Below, piece by piece: positions 52,815-63,200 of a DNA stretch of 64,000 nt. The notes below the pieces were generated by a model, which did no database searches, had not been told where the DNA came from, and was given only the letters and a program-made list of their open reading frames with translations. Each line of letters starts with the position of its first letter. Position 1 is the stretch's first letter. Position numbers and translations under genes: made by a program. Origin of the DNA: Chryseobacterium vaccae (GTDB taxonomy: Bacteria > Bacteroidota > Bacteroidia > Flavobacteriales > Weeksellaceae). The DNA is taken from the NCBI RefSeq assembly GCF_009602705.1, contig NZ_VSWH01000001.1, positions 4,823,001 through 4,887,000 of the forward strand, in the 5' to 3' direction.

Positions 52815-54911
52815 CTATTCTTTAATAACTCTCTTGGAAACAGTTTCTTTTCCTGTATTGATTTCTATAATATAGATGGCATTAGGATAAGATGAAAGAT
52901 CTATAGATTCTGTTCCACGGTTGATTGTTCCGCTATGTAGTTTTTTTCCTGATAGATCATATAGGTTAAATACTGATTTTTCCGGAGCATTCAGTACGTT
53001 TACAGTGCTTTTTGTTAGTGTAGGAACGATACTGATATTACTGTTCAGAGATTTTTCATTGGTAACTGATTTGGATGCTGGCGCTTGCTGGCTGTTGTAG
53101 CCGGTTACCATAATAGAATAGTTTTGAGGAGCATTAGCACCGGAATCGTTAACCAGATTTCCTTTATTGGTAATTTCTATTCTGTAAGATCTTCCTGCAG
53201 TTGGAGCATCAATGACTACCTGTTCTACATTGTCTACTTTATTATCAGCTTTAGTTGCTGTTAGCGGATTAGCCGGATCCAGTTTCCAAGGATAATAAAC
53301 TGTATTATTGGAGGTGTCAATAATTCTAAGATCAATATCATTTACTAAAGTAGATGTTCTTACGTTGTGTAATTCTTGAAAAGTTTGATAGTTGGGTACC
53401 TTGTAAGCTGGATCGATCCATGAAATCGTTACTTTAAGAGGTTCTGTTCCGGTAGCTGTAATTGTTTTTCTGTTAGCTACACCGCTATTTAAGGTTTCGT
53501 CTGTAAATAGAACCGTACCGTTGGACTTTCCTACCAATAATTCTGCCCCTTTTTTAGCATTAATGAATCCCCATCCGTGATGAGGGTCCGGTCCGATATT
53601 TCCTGCTTCAGATGCGGAATGAATCATAAGTACTTTTGCAGAAGCCGCATTAAATTCAGCACCATTGAATAACTGCTTATTGATCTGCGTCCAAAGTCCT
53701 ATAATTCCGGTAACAATAGGTCCGGAATAAGAAGTTCCACTGCCTGAACCATAGGTGGTGCTTCCTGTAGTATTTTCAGCTGTAGAAGCATGGCCTACGT
53801 TAGTGCCGACTGTTGTAATGTCAGGCTTTATCCCTCCGTCATCTCTTGGTCCTGCACTGCTGTAGCTGGATTTGATGACGCTGGAAGCATTGCTGTATCT
53901 TTTATTGGAAGCAGTAAGAATATCTGTAGCTCCAACAACGATAATATTTTTAGCCAGCGAGCCGGTTCCGATACAGTCATATCCTGAATTACAGTTCTTT
54001 GTAGGAATGTTGGAAGACATGAAACCAAACGTTACAAGGTTTCCAGAGGAATTCTGATAGTATTTAGTCTCATATGATGATGGTGTCATGCCATAAGAGT
54101 TACCGGCAGATTTTACAATAATATAAGAAGGATTGGTGTAGACAATTTTATCATAATTTTCATCATTGTTTAAGTAGGTTCCTTGGGCATTATAAGATGT
54201 CCCGTTGTTGTAATAACCATTCCATATCCATGCATAAGAGCCATTTACAGGACGGTAATCCCAACCTAAATTGGTTCCATAGGAGTGATTGGATATTTTA
54301 GGCTGTGCGGTTATTATTTTTTGAAAAACATTGCTTTCTGAAGTGTTGCCCGGAAGTTTTGATGTCATGAATGCATAAGAATCAAAAGTGGAGTTCTTGG
54401 CAATACCCTGGATGTCTTTATTGGAAGAAACGAATGATTTACCTCCTATGAAACTGGAAACAGCTGTGGCATGCGCGCTGTAATTCATTGTGCCGGCTTC
54501 TTTATTGGTAACACGACCGGTTGCATTGTTGAATACATTGTGTGCTGCATAAACTCTTCCGCCGTCAAATACGGTAAATTTAATGTTTTCACCATTAAAA
54601 GACCCGTTCAGTCCTGCAATGGTTCCATTTTGAAGAAAATCAGAATTTGAGTTTTTAATCTGGTCTATATCATGAAGTTCATAGAAATAGGGGATTTCAC
54701 CCAGAAATCCGGCAAGATGGCTTTTCTTCTCTTCAATTTCATGCTGTGTTTTGGAGTCTTTTTTAGTCCCGTAGTTTTTCGAAATGTAAGCATCAAATTT
54801 TTCGCTGTTTTTGTTGTTCTGGTTTTCGAACTCACGCATTAATGCGTCATTTTTTTGTGCACCTGCTAAAAAAGCAATCAGAGTGCTTGCTAGAAATAAA
54901 TGTTTTTTCAT
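52815..54911 (-). CDS. Subtilisin-like (S8) protease, T9SS-secreted, paralogue 3
   Basis: Start at 54911 (MKKHLFLASTLIAFLAGAQK, signal peptide). The frame extends 24 bases further, but those codons lie between the promoter and the signal peptide and add polar residues. The 698-residue protein has Asp116 (FTVFDGGR), His147 (NYSAHATAV) and Ser394 (GSGTSYSGP). The T9SS domain ends SKRVIKE and is clearly diverged from those of paralogues 1 and 2. It is the first gene of the tandem array in transcription order and has a clear promoter. Confidence 0.93.
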   Translation of the reverse strand: MKKHLFLASTLIAFLAGAQKNDALMREFENQNNKNSEKFDAYISKNYGTKKDSKTQHEIEEKKSHLAGFLGEIPYFYELHDIDQIKNSNSDFLQNGTIAGLNGSFNGENIKFTVFDGGRVYAAHNVFNNATGRVTNKEAGTMNYSAHATAVSSFIGGKSFVSSNKDIQGIAKNSTFDSYAFMTSKLPGNTSESNVFQKIITAQPKISNHSYGTNLGWDYRPVNGSYAWIWNGYYNNGTSYNAQGTYLNNDENYDKIVYTNPSYIIVKSAGNSYGMTPSSYETKYYQNSSGNLVTFGFMSSNIPTKNCNSGYDCIGTGSLAKNIIVVGATDILTASNKRYSNASSVIKSSYSSAGPRDDGGIKPDITTVGTNVGHASTAENTTGSTTYGSGSGTSYSGPIVTGIIGLWTQINKQLFNGAEFNAASAKVLMIHSASEAGNIGPDPHHGWGFINAKKGAELLVGKSNGTVLFTDETLNSGVANRKTITATGTEPLKVTISWIDPAYKVPNYQTFQELHNVRTSTLVNDIDLRIIDTSNNTVYYPWKLDPANPLTATKADNKVDNVEQVVIDAPTAGRSYRIEITNKGNLVNDSGANAPQNYSIMVTGYNSQQAPASKSVTNEKSLNSNISIVPTLTKSTVNVLNAPEKSVFNLYDLSGKKLHSGTINRGTESIDLSSYPNAIYIIEINTGKETVSKRVIKE

Positions 54912-54932
54912 GTTGATATTTTTGTTGCAGGA

Positions 54933-54962
54933 CAAATCTATAAAAAGTTAAATATTACGCAA
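54933..54962 (-). promoter_or_regulatory. Promoter of protease gene 3
   Basis: On the minus strand TTG (54960-54962) and TAGATTTG (54933-54940) are 19 bases apart, a near-ideal match. The -7 box ends 21 bases before the ATG at 54911. Confidence 0.68.
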
Positions 54963-55200
54963 GTTTTATTTTGTTAAATTATCTGTTTTTAGCAATTTTT
55001 ATTAAAGATAATTTTGATTTATTGTTTATTTATTGTGTTTTGTTTAATTTTTAGTTTGTTTTAAATGTAATTTGTTGTTTTTATTTATATTGGCTTTTTT
55101 AACAAAAAAAATATAGATGTCTTTTCTATTTCGAGGGTAAATTTTGTAAAAAAAATGAAGTAACTTTACATTCTCTTTTTTAAAAAAGTTAGAAAATTAC

Positions 55201-58200
55201 ATGTATTTAATTTTTGACACAGAAACAACCGGTTTACCTAAGAATTTCAACGCCCCGCTTTCCGATTCAGAAAACTGGCCCAGAATGGTTCAGATTGCAT
55301 GGCAGGTGCATGATGACAATGGAAATCTTATTGAAAACCAGGACTACATTATAAAACCGGAAGGGTATGATATTCCCTTCAACGCTGCCAGAATTCACGG
55401 GATTACAACTAAGATAGCTAATGAAGAAGGCCGTGATCTTCAGGAAATCCTGGAAGAATTTTCCAAAGTGCTTGAAAAAGTAAGGGTGGTATCCGGTCAT
55501 AATGTAGAATTTGATTACAATATTGTAGGAGCTGAATTTTACAGAAAAAATTTACAGGACAACCTTCAGGATAAGCCTAGAGCAGATACCATGATCTTAG
55601 GAACCAACTACTGCCAGCTTGGCGGCGGAAGGGGAGGAAGGTTCAAACCACCAAAGCTGGAAGAGCTTTATGAAAAATTGTACGGACATAAATTTGACGA
55701 AGCACATAATGCCGCAGCCGACGTAAATGCCACGGCACAGGTGTTTTTTGAAATGATGAGAATCGGGGTGATTCCTGCAGAACTGTTAAAAGTTTCTGAA
55801 GATCAGCTGGCTTATTTCAAAACGCTTCATCCTGATCCTATCAAGCCTTTCAGTATTGTTATCAGAAGGCAGGTAGCTGACTTTAATAATAAGAAAAAAC
55901 AACAGGACTTTGGAAGTATTGACGAGATTGATCTTGGGCAATATTTTAACTTTGATAATCATAGTGTCTTCTCAACGTTATCAGCTACTTCAAGCATTAA
56001 TGATTTAATTAAAAGGGCATCAGATGACAATTTTCCGGCTGTCGGAATGGTGGATCTGGGAAATATGATGGGTGCTTTTAAATTTGTGTCTGCAGTAGAA
56101 GGAGCCAATGGGGACCGTGCAAAAAAGCACAAAGAATTTTTAACGAAAAAACAGGAAGCTGAAGAAAACGGAACCGAATTTAATGAAACAGAACCTGTTT
56201 CAGAGCCTTTGATTCCTGTTGTTGGCTGTGAATTTTATATTTCAGACCGCTATGAACAGAAACAGTTTACCAAAGATGATCCGGACAGAAGAACACAGGT
56301 TGTTCTCTTAGCAAAGGATTTTAACGGATACAAAAACTTAGCAAAGCTTTCAAGTATCGGTTTTTTAAAAGGTTTCTATTTCGGAGTTCCAAGGGTAAGC
56401 CGTGAGCTGATTGCCCAGTATAAAGAAGGGGTTATTGCTTTGACGTCAGGGATTCATGGAGATATCCCGGATGCTATTCTTAATACCGGTGAACAAAAAG
56501 GTGAGGAACTTTTCAAATGGTGGAAAGATACTTTTGAAGATGATTTTTATGTTCAGATCCAGAATCATAAGCTACCGGAAGAAGAACATTTGAACGAAGT
56601 TTTACTGTATTTTGCAGATAAATATAATGTTAAGATTTTAGCTCAGAACGAAACGTATTATACCAATAAAGACGATTCTAATATTCAGGATATTGTAAGC
56701 TGTATTAAAGACGGTGAAAAACTGTCAACCCCTGTTGGGAAAGGATTTGGAAAGAGAAGAGGACTGGCAACGGGAGAATATTATATTAAAAATGCTGAAG
56801 AAATAAAAGAAACTTTTCTGGCTTATCCCGATGCTTTCGAAGCATATGAAGAATTTACGGCTAAGTTTAAACCATATACTTTAAAAAGAGATGTTCTCCT
56901 GCCGAAGTTTGATATTCCTGAGGAATTTATTCATACGGAAGATGAGATAGACGGAGGAAAACGTGGTGAAATGGCTTATCTTACTTACCTTACTTATGAA
57001 GGCGCTAAAAAGAGATATGGTATTGAGGGTATTACAGAAGAAGTTAAAGAACGTCTTGATTTTGAGCTTGAAGTAATTGCCAATACTGGGTATCCGGGGT
57101 ATTTCCTTATTGTACAGGATTTTTGTAACGAGGCCCGTAAAATGGGAGTTTGGGTTGGTCCCGGAAGAGGATCGGCAGCAGGCTCTGCGGTAGCATACTG
57201 TATTGGAATTACTAATGTTGACCCAATTAAATATGATCTCCTTTTTGAGAGATTCCTGAATCCCGAAAGGGTCTCAATGCCGGATATTGATATCGACTTT
57301 GATGATGAAGGTAGAGACAGGGTTATCAAATGGGTAATTGATAAATATGGACAGAGCCAGGTGGCGCAGATTATTACTTACTCTGTTTTGGGTGGGAAAT
57401 CTGCGATTAAAGATGCAGGAAGGGTTCTTGATGTTCCGATTCCTGATACTAATAATATTGCGAAACTTATTCCATCTACACCAGGAATGAATATTGCCAA
57501 AGCTTTGGCAAAATATGAAAAACTGAAACCGGAAGAGCAAATGCTCGTTGATGAAATGAGATTTGTTCTTGATAGCCCCGGGGATCCACGCCATGACGTT
57601 CTTGCGAGTGCAAAAAAGATGGAAGGATGCATCAGAAATACAGGAATCCACGCCTGCGGAGTAATTATTACTCCTGAAGACGTAAGTAATCTGGTTCCGG
57701 TGACTATTGCTGCGAAAGATGCTGATATTCTGGTGTCACAGTTTGATAACTCAGTAGCGGAAAGCGCAGGACTTCTGAAAATGGACTTTTTGGGTCTTAG
57801 AACACTTACAATTATCAAAGATGCAATAAAGCTGGTTAAAGCAAGATATGGAGTAGATATTGATCCGGATCTTATTCCGCTGGATGATACAAAAACATAT
57901 CAGTTATTTAAAGAAGGAAGAACAGTAGGGATTTTCCAGTACGAAAGTCCCGGGATGCAAAAATACATGAGAGAGCTGAAGCCAACGGTTTTTGCCGATC
58001 TTATTGCCATGAACGCATTGTATCGCCCAGGTCCAATTAAGTATATCCCGAACTTTATTAACAGGAAACATGGAATTGAAGAAATTGTCTATGACCTTCC
58101 TGAAACAGAGGAATATTTAAAAGAAACCTACGGAATTACTGTTTATCAGGAGCAGGTAATGCTTTTATCTCAAAAACTGGCCAACTTTACAAAAGGTGAA

Positions 58201-59868
58201 GCCGATACGCTGAGAAAAGCAATGGGTAAAAAACAGATCGACGTTCTGAATAAGATGTACCCTAAGTTTATTGAAGGAGGAAGAAAGAATAATCTTAATG
58301 AGGAAAGGCTGGAGAAGATCTGGAATGACTGGAAAGCTTTTGCGGAATATGCCTTCAACAAATCCCACTCAACCTGTTATGCCTTTATTGCTTATCAAAC
58401 GGCTTTTTTAAAAGCCAACTATCCTGCAGAATATATGGCGAGTGTAATGAGTAATAACATTAACAATACGGATTCGATCACCATGTTCATGGAAGATTGT
58501 AAAAGTATGGGGGTTGATGTTCTGGGGCCTGATGTGAATGAATCACAATATAAATTTTCCGTAAACGAAAAAGGGCAGATCCGTTTTGGATTGGGAGCAA
58601 TTAAAGGTATAGGTGAAGGGCCGAGTGAAGCCATTACGCGAGAAAGAGAAAACGGAAAATTCAAAAATATTTACGACTTTTTTGAAAGAATACTGCCTTC
58701 CCAGATGAATAAGAGAGTGGCGGAAAGTTTAGTGCTTGCGGGAGCATTTGATGAATTGGATGCTTTCCATAGAGGCCAGTATTTTGATATTGATATGGCT
58801 GGAAAAACCAATCTTGAAAGGTTGATCAGATACGGACAAAGCTTCCAGGAGAGTAAACACGAAATGGAAAATTCCCTGTTTGCTGATTTTGCGGAAGAAG
58901 TACAGATTGAACAGCCTAAACTGCCTCCTTGTCCGGAATGGCCCAATATGCATAAGCTGAATAAAGAAAAAGAAATTATAGGATTCTATCTTTCTGCGCA
59001 TCCGCTGGATGAGTTTAAATATCAGTTCCAGTTTATGCAGGGACAGCTTTCCAAAAAAGCGGTATTGGAAAAAGAAGAGGAAGAAAAAACAAATACAGAA
59101 GAAGCTCCCGTTCTGGAGACCGATGCACAAGATGATTCTGTTGATCTTACAGAGATTGTATCGGATGAAATGTCCATAGGAGAAGAGGAAGTTGTAGAAG
59201 AGGTTGTTAAAAAAGCAGAACCGAAAGGGAATTTTCTGTTTCTCAATCTGGATGAAGTAGATGCTTATAAAGAACAGGCATTCTCTAATAAACAGGAAGA
59301 GCTTTTTGAAGAGAAAAAGAAAGACTGGAAAACAATTCAGAAAGAAAGAGAGAATGGCGGTGGCGGAAAAGAATATACCGTAGCCGGACTTATCACAGAA
59401 TATAGAGTTCAGGATGGATTCCGAAGCGGGGAGAAGGTGGCTTTTGTTACTTTGGAAGATTATTCCGGATCTTATTCTTTCAGGCTGGGGGATAGAGATT
59501 ATATGCGCCTGAAAGAAAAGCTGGAAGTTCAGAGGTTTGTTATATTTAAAATAAAATTTGCCCAGGTAAAAGACGGACGGGTTTTTGTGAATGTGAATGA
59601 TGTAATCGAGCTGCAGGAAGCTTTTGAAAGATTTGCTAAAAGTATTTCTCTGGTAATGGATGTGATGGATGTCAGGCCGGAAGATCTGGATTTCTTCAGA
59701 ACAGTTCTCGACAGGAATAAAGGAAACCAGAAACTGAAATTCTTTATTAAAAATATAGAAGATGATTCCCATCTGGAAGTGCAGTCTATGAAACATTCTG
59801 TAGATCTGAACGGAGATCTGATTAAGGAGATTCAGCTTCTGAATAAATATGAGTTCTATCTCAATTAG
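55201..59868 (+). CDS. dnaE: DNA polymerase III alpha subunit with fused DnaQ-like exonuclease
   Basis: 1555 residues. Residues 1-200 are a DnaQ-type exonuclease: FDTETTG (Asp6, Glu8), GHNVEFD (Asp105) and HNAAAD (His169, Asp174), the full DEDDh set. The PHP domain then follows with eroded metal residues: FDNHS at 251-255 and VDLG at 284-287, where HxH and TDHG are usual. The polymerase acidic residues are intact: PDIDIDF (Asp695, Asp697) and MDFLGLR (Asp862). An acidic, Glu-rich insert follows at about 1285-1340, then an OB domain. It is the replicative polymerase. Proofreading from the fused domain, replacing PHP, is inference. Confidence 0.95.
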   Translation: MYLIFDTETTGLPKNFNAPLSDSENWPRMVQIAWQVHDDNGNLIENQDYIIKPEGYDIPFNAARIHGITTKIANEEGRDLQEILEEFSKVLEKVRVVSGHNVEFDYNIVGAEFYRKNLQDNLQDKPRADTMILGTNYCQLGGGRGGRFKPPKLEELYEKLYGHKFDEAHNAAADVNATAQVFFEMMRIGVIPAELLKVSEDQLAYFKTLHPDPIKPFSIVIRRQVADFNNKKKQQDFGSIDEIDLGQYFNFDNHSVFSTLSATSSINDLIKRASDDNFPAVGMVDLGNMMGAFKFVSAVEGANGDRAKKHKEFLTKKQEAEENGTEFNETEPVSEPLIPVVGCEFYISDRYEQKQFTKDDPDRRTQVVLLAKDFNGYKNLAKLSSIGFLKGFYFGVPRVSRELIAQYKEGVIALTSGIHGDIPDAILNTGEQKGEELFKWWKDTFEDDFYVQIQNHKLPEEEHLNEVLLYFADKYNVKILAQNETYYTNKDDSNIQDIVSCIKDGEKLSTPVGKGFGKRRGLATGEYYIKNAEEIKETFLAYPDAFEAYEEFTAKFKPYTLKRDVLLPKFDIPEEFIHTEDEIDGGKRGEMAYLTYLTYEGAKKRYGIEGITEEVKERLDFELEVIANTGYPGYFLIVQDFCNEARKMGVWVGPGRGSAAGSAVAYCIGITNVDPIKYDLLFERFLNPERVSMPDIDIDFDDEGRDRVIKWVIDKYGQSQVAQIITYSVLGGKSAIKDAGRVLDVPIPDTNNIAKLIPSTPGMNIAKALAKYEKLKPEEQMLVDEMRFVLDSPGDPRHDVLASAKKMEGCIRNTGIHACGVIITPEDVSNLVPVTIAAKDADILVSQFDNSVAESAGLLKMDFLGLRTLTIIKDAIKLVKARYGVDIDPDLIPLDDTKTYQLFKEGRTVGIFQYESPGMQKYMRELKPTVFADLIAMNALYRPGPIKYIPNFINRKHGIEEIVYDLPETEEYLKETYGITVYQEQVMLLSQKLANFTKGEADTLRKAMGKKQIDVLNKMYPKFIEGGRKNNLNEERLEKIWNDWKAFAEYAFNKSHSTCYAFIAYQTAFLKANYPAEYMASVMSNNINNTDSITMFMEDCKSMGVDVLGPDVNESQYKFSVNEKGQIRFGLGAIKGIGEGPSEAITRERENGKFKNIYDFFERILPSQMNKRVAESLVLAGAFDELDAFHRGQYFDIDMAGKTNLERLIRYGQSFQESKHEMENSLFADFAEEVQIEQPKLPPCPEWPNMHKLNKEKEIIGFYLSAHPLDEFKYQFQFMQGQLSKKAVLEKEEEEKTNTEEAPVLETDAQDDSVDLTEIVSDEMSIGEEEVVEEVVKKAEPKGNFLFLNLDEVDAYKEQAFSNKQEELFEEKKKDWKTIQKERENGGGGKEYTVAGLITEYRVQDGFRSGEKVAFVTLEDYSGSYSFRLGDRDYMRLKEKLEVQRFVIFKIKFAQVKDGRVFVNVNDVIELQEAFERFAKSISLVMDVMDVRPEDLDFFRTVLDRNKGNQKLKFFIKNIEDDSHLEVQSMKHSVDLNGDLIKEIQLLNKYEFYLN

Positions 59869-59891
59869 TAATAATAAAATATGTGGTATAT

Positions 59892-59916
59892 AAAGCGGCT
59901 TTTTGCCGCTTTTTTT
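59892..59916 (+). terminator. Terminator of dnaE
   Basis: An 8-bp stem (59892-59899 with 59905-59912) with a T5 loop, followed by a T-run. Confidence 0.9.
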
Positions 59917-60155
59917 ATTTTTTCAAGACCCTTGAAAGTGATTAGTCTATAAAATTTATCAACAATTATATTATGTTAAGTAGGGTTTTTTCTTCCTGCT
60001 TGTATTTTGATGCTTGTGTTTTAACGTTCTTAAAATCAGTGTTTTAAATTTTAACTCTATATTGTGAAATATTAGTTAAAATTAAATAAATGTTTAAGTT
60101 TTTATAAAATTACAGCCTATTTTAAATATTTGGATTTAATATTTTAAGATAAATT
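59917..60155. other. AT-rich region between dnaE and the repeat protein gene
   Basis: No gene, hairpin or repeat array was found after the dnaE terminator; the promoter of the next gene lies at its right end. Confidence 0.5.
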
Positions 60156-60187
60156 TTGATATTTGATTAAATATTTACTTACTTTTA
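60156..60187 (+). promoter_or_regulatory. Promoter of the FN3/PPC repeat protein gene
   Basis: TTG at 60156-60158 and TACTTTTA at 60180-60187 (one mismatch to TAnnTTTG), separated by 21 bases, precede the ATG at 60214. Confidence 0.4.
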
Positions 60188-60213
60188 CCTCCCTAATTTT
60201 TATTTTACGAAGT

Positions 60214-63200
60214 ATGAAAAAACTTTTACTGTCGTGTATGTTGGCTCTGAGTATGGGAGCATCTGCACAAATTATTGTAAATGAGAGCTTCGAAGGAAGT
60301 TCTTTGCCTTCGGGATGGACGGGCTCAGCACTGCCATCTACAGCAGGTCAGACCACTACTGTTTCTATGTGGAGTGGAGGAACAGCCTGCGTAGGCTCGA
60401 AAATGGCTTACAGAAATCTGTATAGCGGTGTTACCTCTTATAATATTACCTATTCATCAGCAAGTTCAAACGGAACAGAACTTACTTATTCCTTTCAGTA
60501 TGCAGCAAAAGGGTATTCCTCTAGCGATGCAATTAAAGGTAGCGTTGTCGCTGAATATACAGTAGATGGAGGAACAACATGGGTTGCTCTGGGGGTGCCA
60601 ATTAATCTGAATAATCCAAGCTCAACACCTGTTCCTTGTACCACTGTTTCAGGAGTAATTCCTGCGGGAACAATCCCGGCAGGGGCTGATTTTAAATTCA
60701 GACTGACCGGAAATTATACTGCAACTTCTGATTTCTATTTAGGTTTTGATGACGTGAAGTTAACGCAGGTTGTTACTGCACCTCCGGGATGTTCAACAAT
60801 TTCAGCGCCGGTAGCAGGTGCGACAGGAGTTTCCAGGACACCTGCTATTACCTGGAGTCAGGCAGCAGGAGCTACAGGATATCTTTTGAATGTAGGAACT
60901 ACTCCGGGAGGAACAGATGTTATTAACGGCCAGAATGTTGGGAATGTTACATCATATAGTATTCCGACGGCTAGTGCTCTAAATTATTCAACGGTTTATT
61001 ACGTAAAAGTTATTCCTACCAATAATTTAGGAAATACAACCAATTGTACAGAGAGTTCTTTTACAACATTAAATATTGGCTGTCCGTCTGTAAGTGCACC
61101 ATCTAATAATGCCTTGAATACAAGTGTGACTCCTGCAATAACTTGGAGCTCAGTTAGTGGGGCTACGGGATACAGGCTGTCAGTAGGAACTACTTCTGGA
61201 GGGACTGAAGTTTTGAATAACATAGACCTTGGGAATGTATTAACTTACACATTTCCCTCTCCTTTGAACTATAATACAGCGTATTATTATACGGTAAATG
61301 CTTATCAGGGAACGACGAGTACATCGGCATCCTGTACAGTTAGAAAATTTACAACCAAGGCACCTCCTCCTGCTAATGATGAGTGTGCGAATGCGGTAGT
61401 TTTAGGAGTAAACTCAGATATCAACTGTGCTGTAAAAGGTACAGGAAATACATTGGGTGCAACACAGTCTGCATCATCAGGTACTTGTAGCTTTGTTACT
61501 TCAGATGATGATGTTTGGTTTAGCTTTGTTGCTACAGCCAGCAGTCATGTGATTAAATTGTCTAATGTAGTTTCTACAGGAACATCATCTACAACCGATA
61601 TGTATTTTCAGGTATTAAGCGGAACTTGTGGTTCTTTCACAAGTTTACTTTGCAGTGATGCTGATGCTAATTCTGTTTCAGGACTTACGCCGGGAGAAAC
61701 TTATTATGTAAAAGTTTTTACCTATAGTTCAGGTGCGGAATATGCTGCAAGTTTTGAGATTTGTATAGGAACACTTCCTCCGCCTCCTGCCAATGATGAG
61801 TGTTCAGCGGCCACAGCCCTTACGGTAAGCTCAGGAGCTTTATGTACTTCTGCAGTGGCAGGAACTACTTTATCTGCAACCAGCTCAGGCGTTGCTGTAT
61901 CTCCATGTACAGGTACTGCAGATGACGATGTATGGTATTCTTTTGTGGCAACCTCTACATCTCATGTGGTTGCTTTAACTGATGTTGTGTCAGTAGGAGT
62001 AACTTCTTCCACGTCTTTATATCTTCAGGTTTTAAGCGGAGCTTGTGGAAGTATGACATCCCTTGCATGTGATACAAGCCCTGCTACACCAACAGTGCTT
62101 ACAGGTTTAACAGTTGGTAGTACTTATTATATCAGAGTATATAACTCTAATACTGGAACAGGATATGCCAACACATTCAAGATTTGTGTATCAACACCGG
62201 TTGCGCCTGCCAATGATGAATGCGGTAATGCCGTAACTCTTCCTGTAAGTGCGGATTTAAACTGTGCAGCTCCTACTTCGGGAACAACACATAGTGCTAC
62301 AAATTCTAATTTAGCTGTATCTCCATGTACAGGTACTGCAGATGATGATGTATGGTATGCTTTCACGGCTACAGGCCCGGTTCATACAGTAATGCTGTCT
62401 AATGTGGTTTCTACAGGAAGCACTTCGTCCACAAGTTTGTATACTCAGGTATTTAGTGGAGCATGCGGATCTTTAACAAGTCTTGTATGCGGAACTTCTA
62501 ACTCAACTGTTGTGCCTGGATTAACAACAGGTCAGACGTATTATGTAAGAGTTTATAATTCTAATGGATCAGGATATTCCAACAGCTTTAATATCTGTGT
62601 AGGAACTCCTCCTCCTCCTCCTGCCAATGATGAGTGCTCAGGCGCTGTTGCTTTAACGGTAGGGAATAACTTTAATTCAAATCCTATTACTGCTACAAGT
62701 GTATCGGCAACGACTAATGGAGTGTCAACATGTGTTACTACCGGGTCTAATAATGTTAATAATGTATGGTTTTCTGTAGTAGTTCCTCCATCAGGAAGTG
62801 TTACCGTTGAAACAGCTTCGCTTACAGGATCTTCGTTTGCTGATTCTATTATGGAGATGTATAGCGGTAGCTGCGGGACGCTTACTTCTGTAGGATGTAA
62901 TGATGATGTTAGTGGAGCCAGCAACAGATTTTCTAAAGTGTCAGTTACAGGCCAAACTCCTGGATCCACACTATATGTAAGTGTTTGGAAATTCGGGCCT
63001 ACAAATCCGGATGGAGAGTTCAGAGTTTCAGCTTATGACAGTTCTGTTTTAGCCACTTCAGAAACGGCAGTGGTGAAAAATAACCTTAAAGTGTATCCAA
63101 ACCCATTCTCTGATATTCTGAATATCTCAGATGTGAAGAATGTAAAATCAGTTTCTGTTATTGATCTTTCAGGAAGAGTAGTGAAAACTATTGACAATCC

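Noticed and set aside
54963..55200. Very AT-rich stretch before dnaE as a possible origin of replication
   Set aside because: No DnaA-box cluster was recognised and no dnaA or dnaN is near; AT-rich promoter DNA is the simpler reading.
58729..59796. Long open frame (355 codons) on the minus strand inside dnaE
   Set aside because: It is antisense to a highly conserved coding region; its composition (Phe, Ile, Lys rich, no domain) is what reverse-reading of AT-rich dnaE gives.
61890..62358. Repeats resembling a CRISPR array
   Set aside because: Repeats are in frame within a coding sequence, spaced by a protein-domain length, with no short regular spacers and no cas genes.
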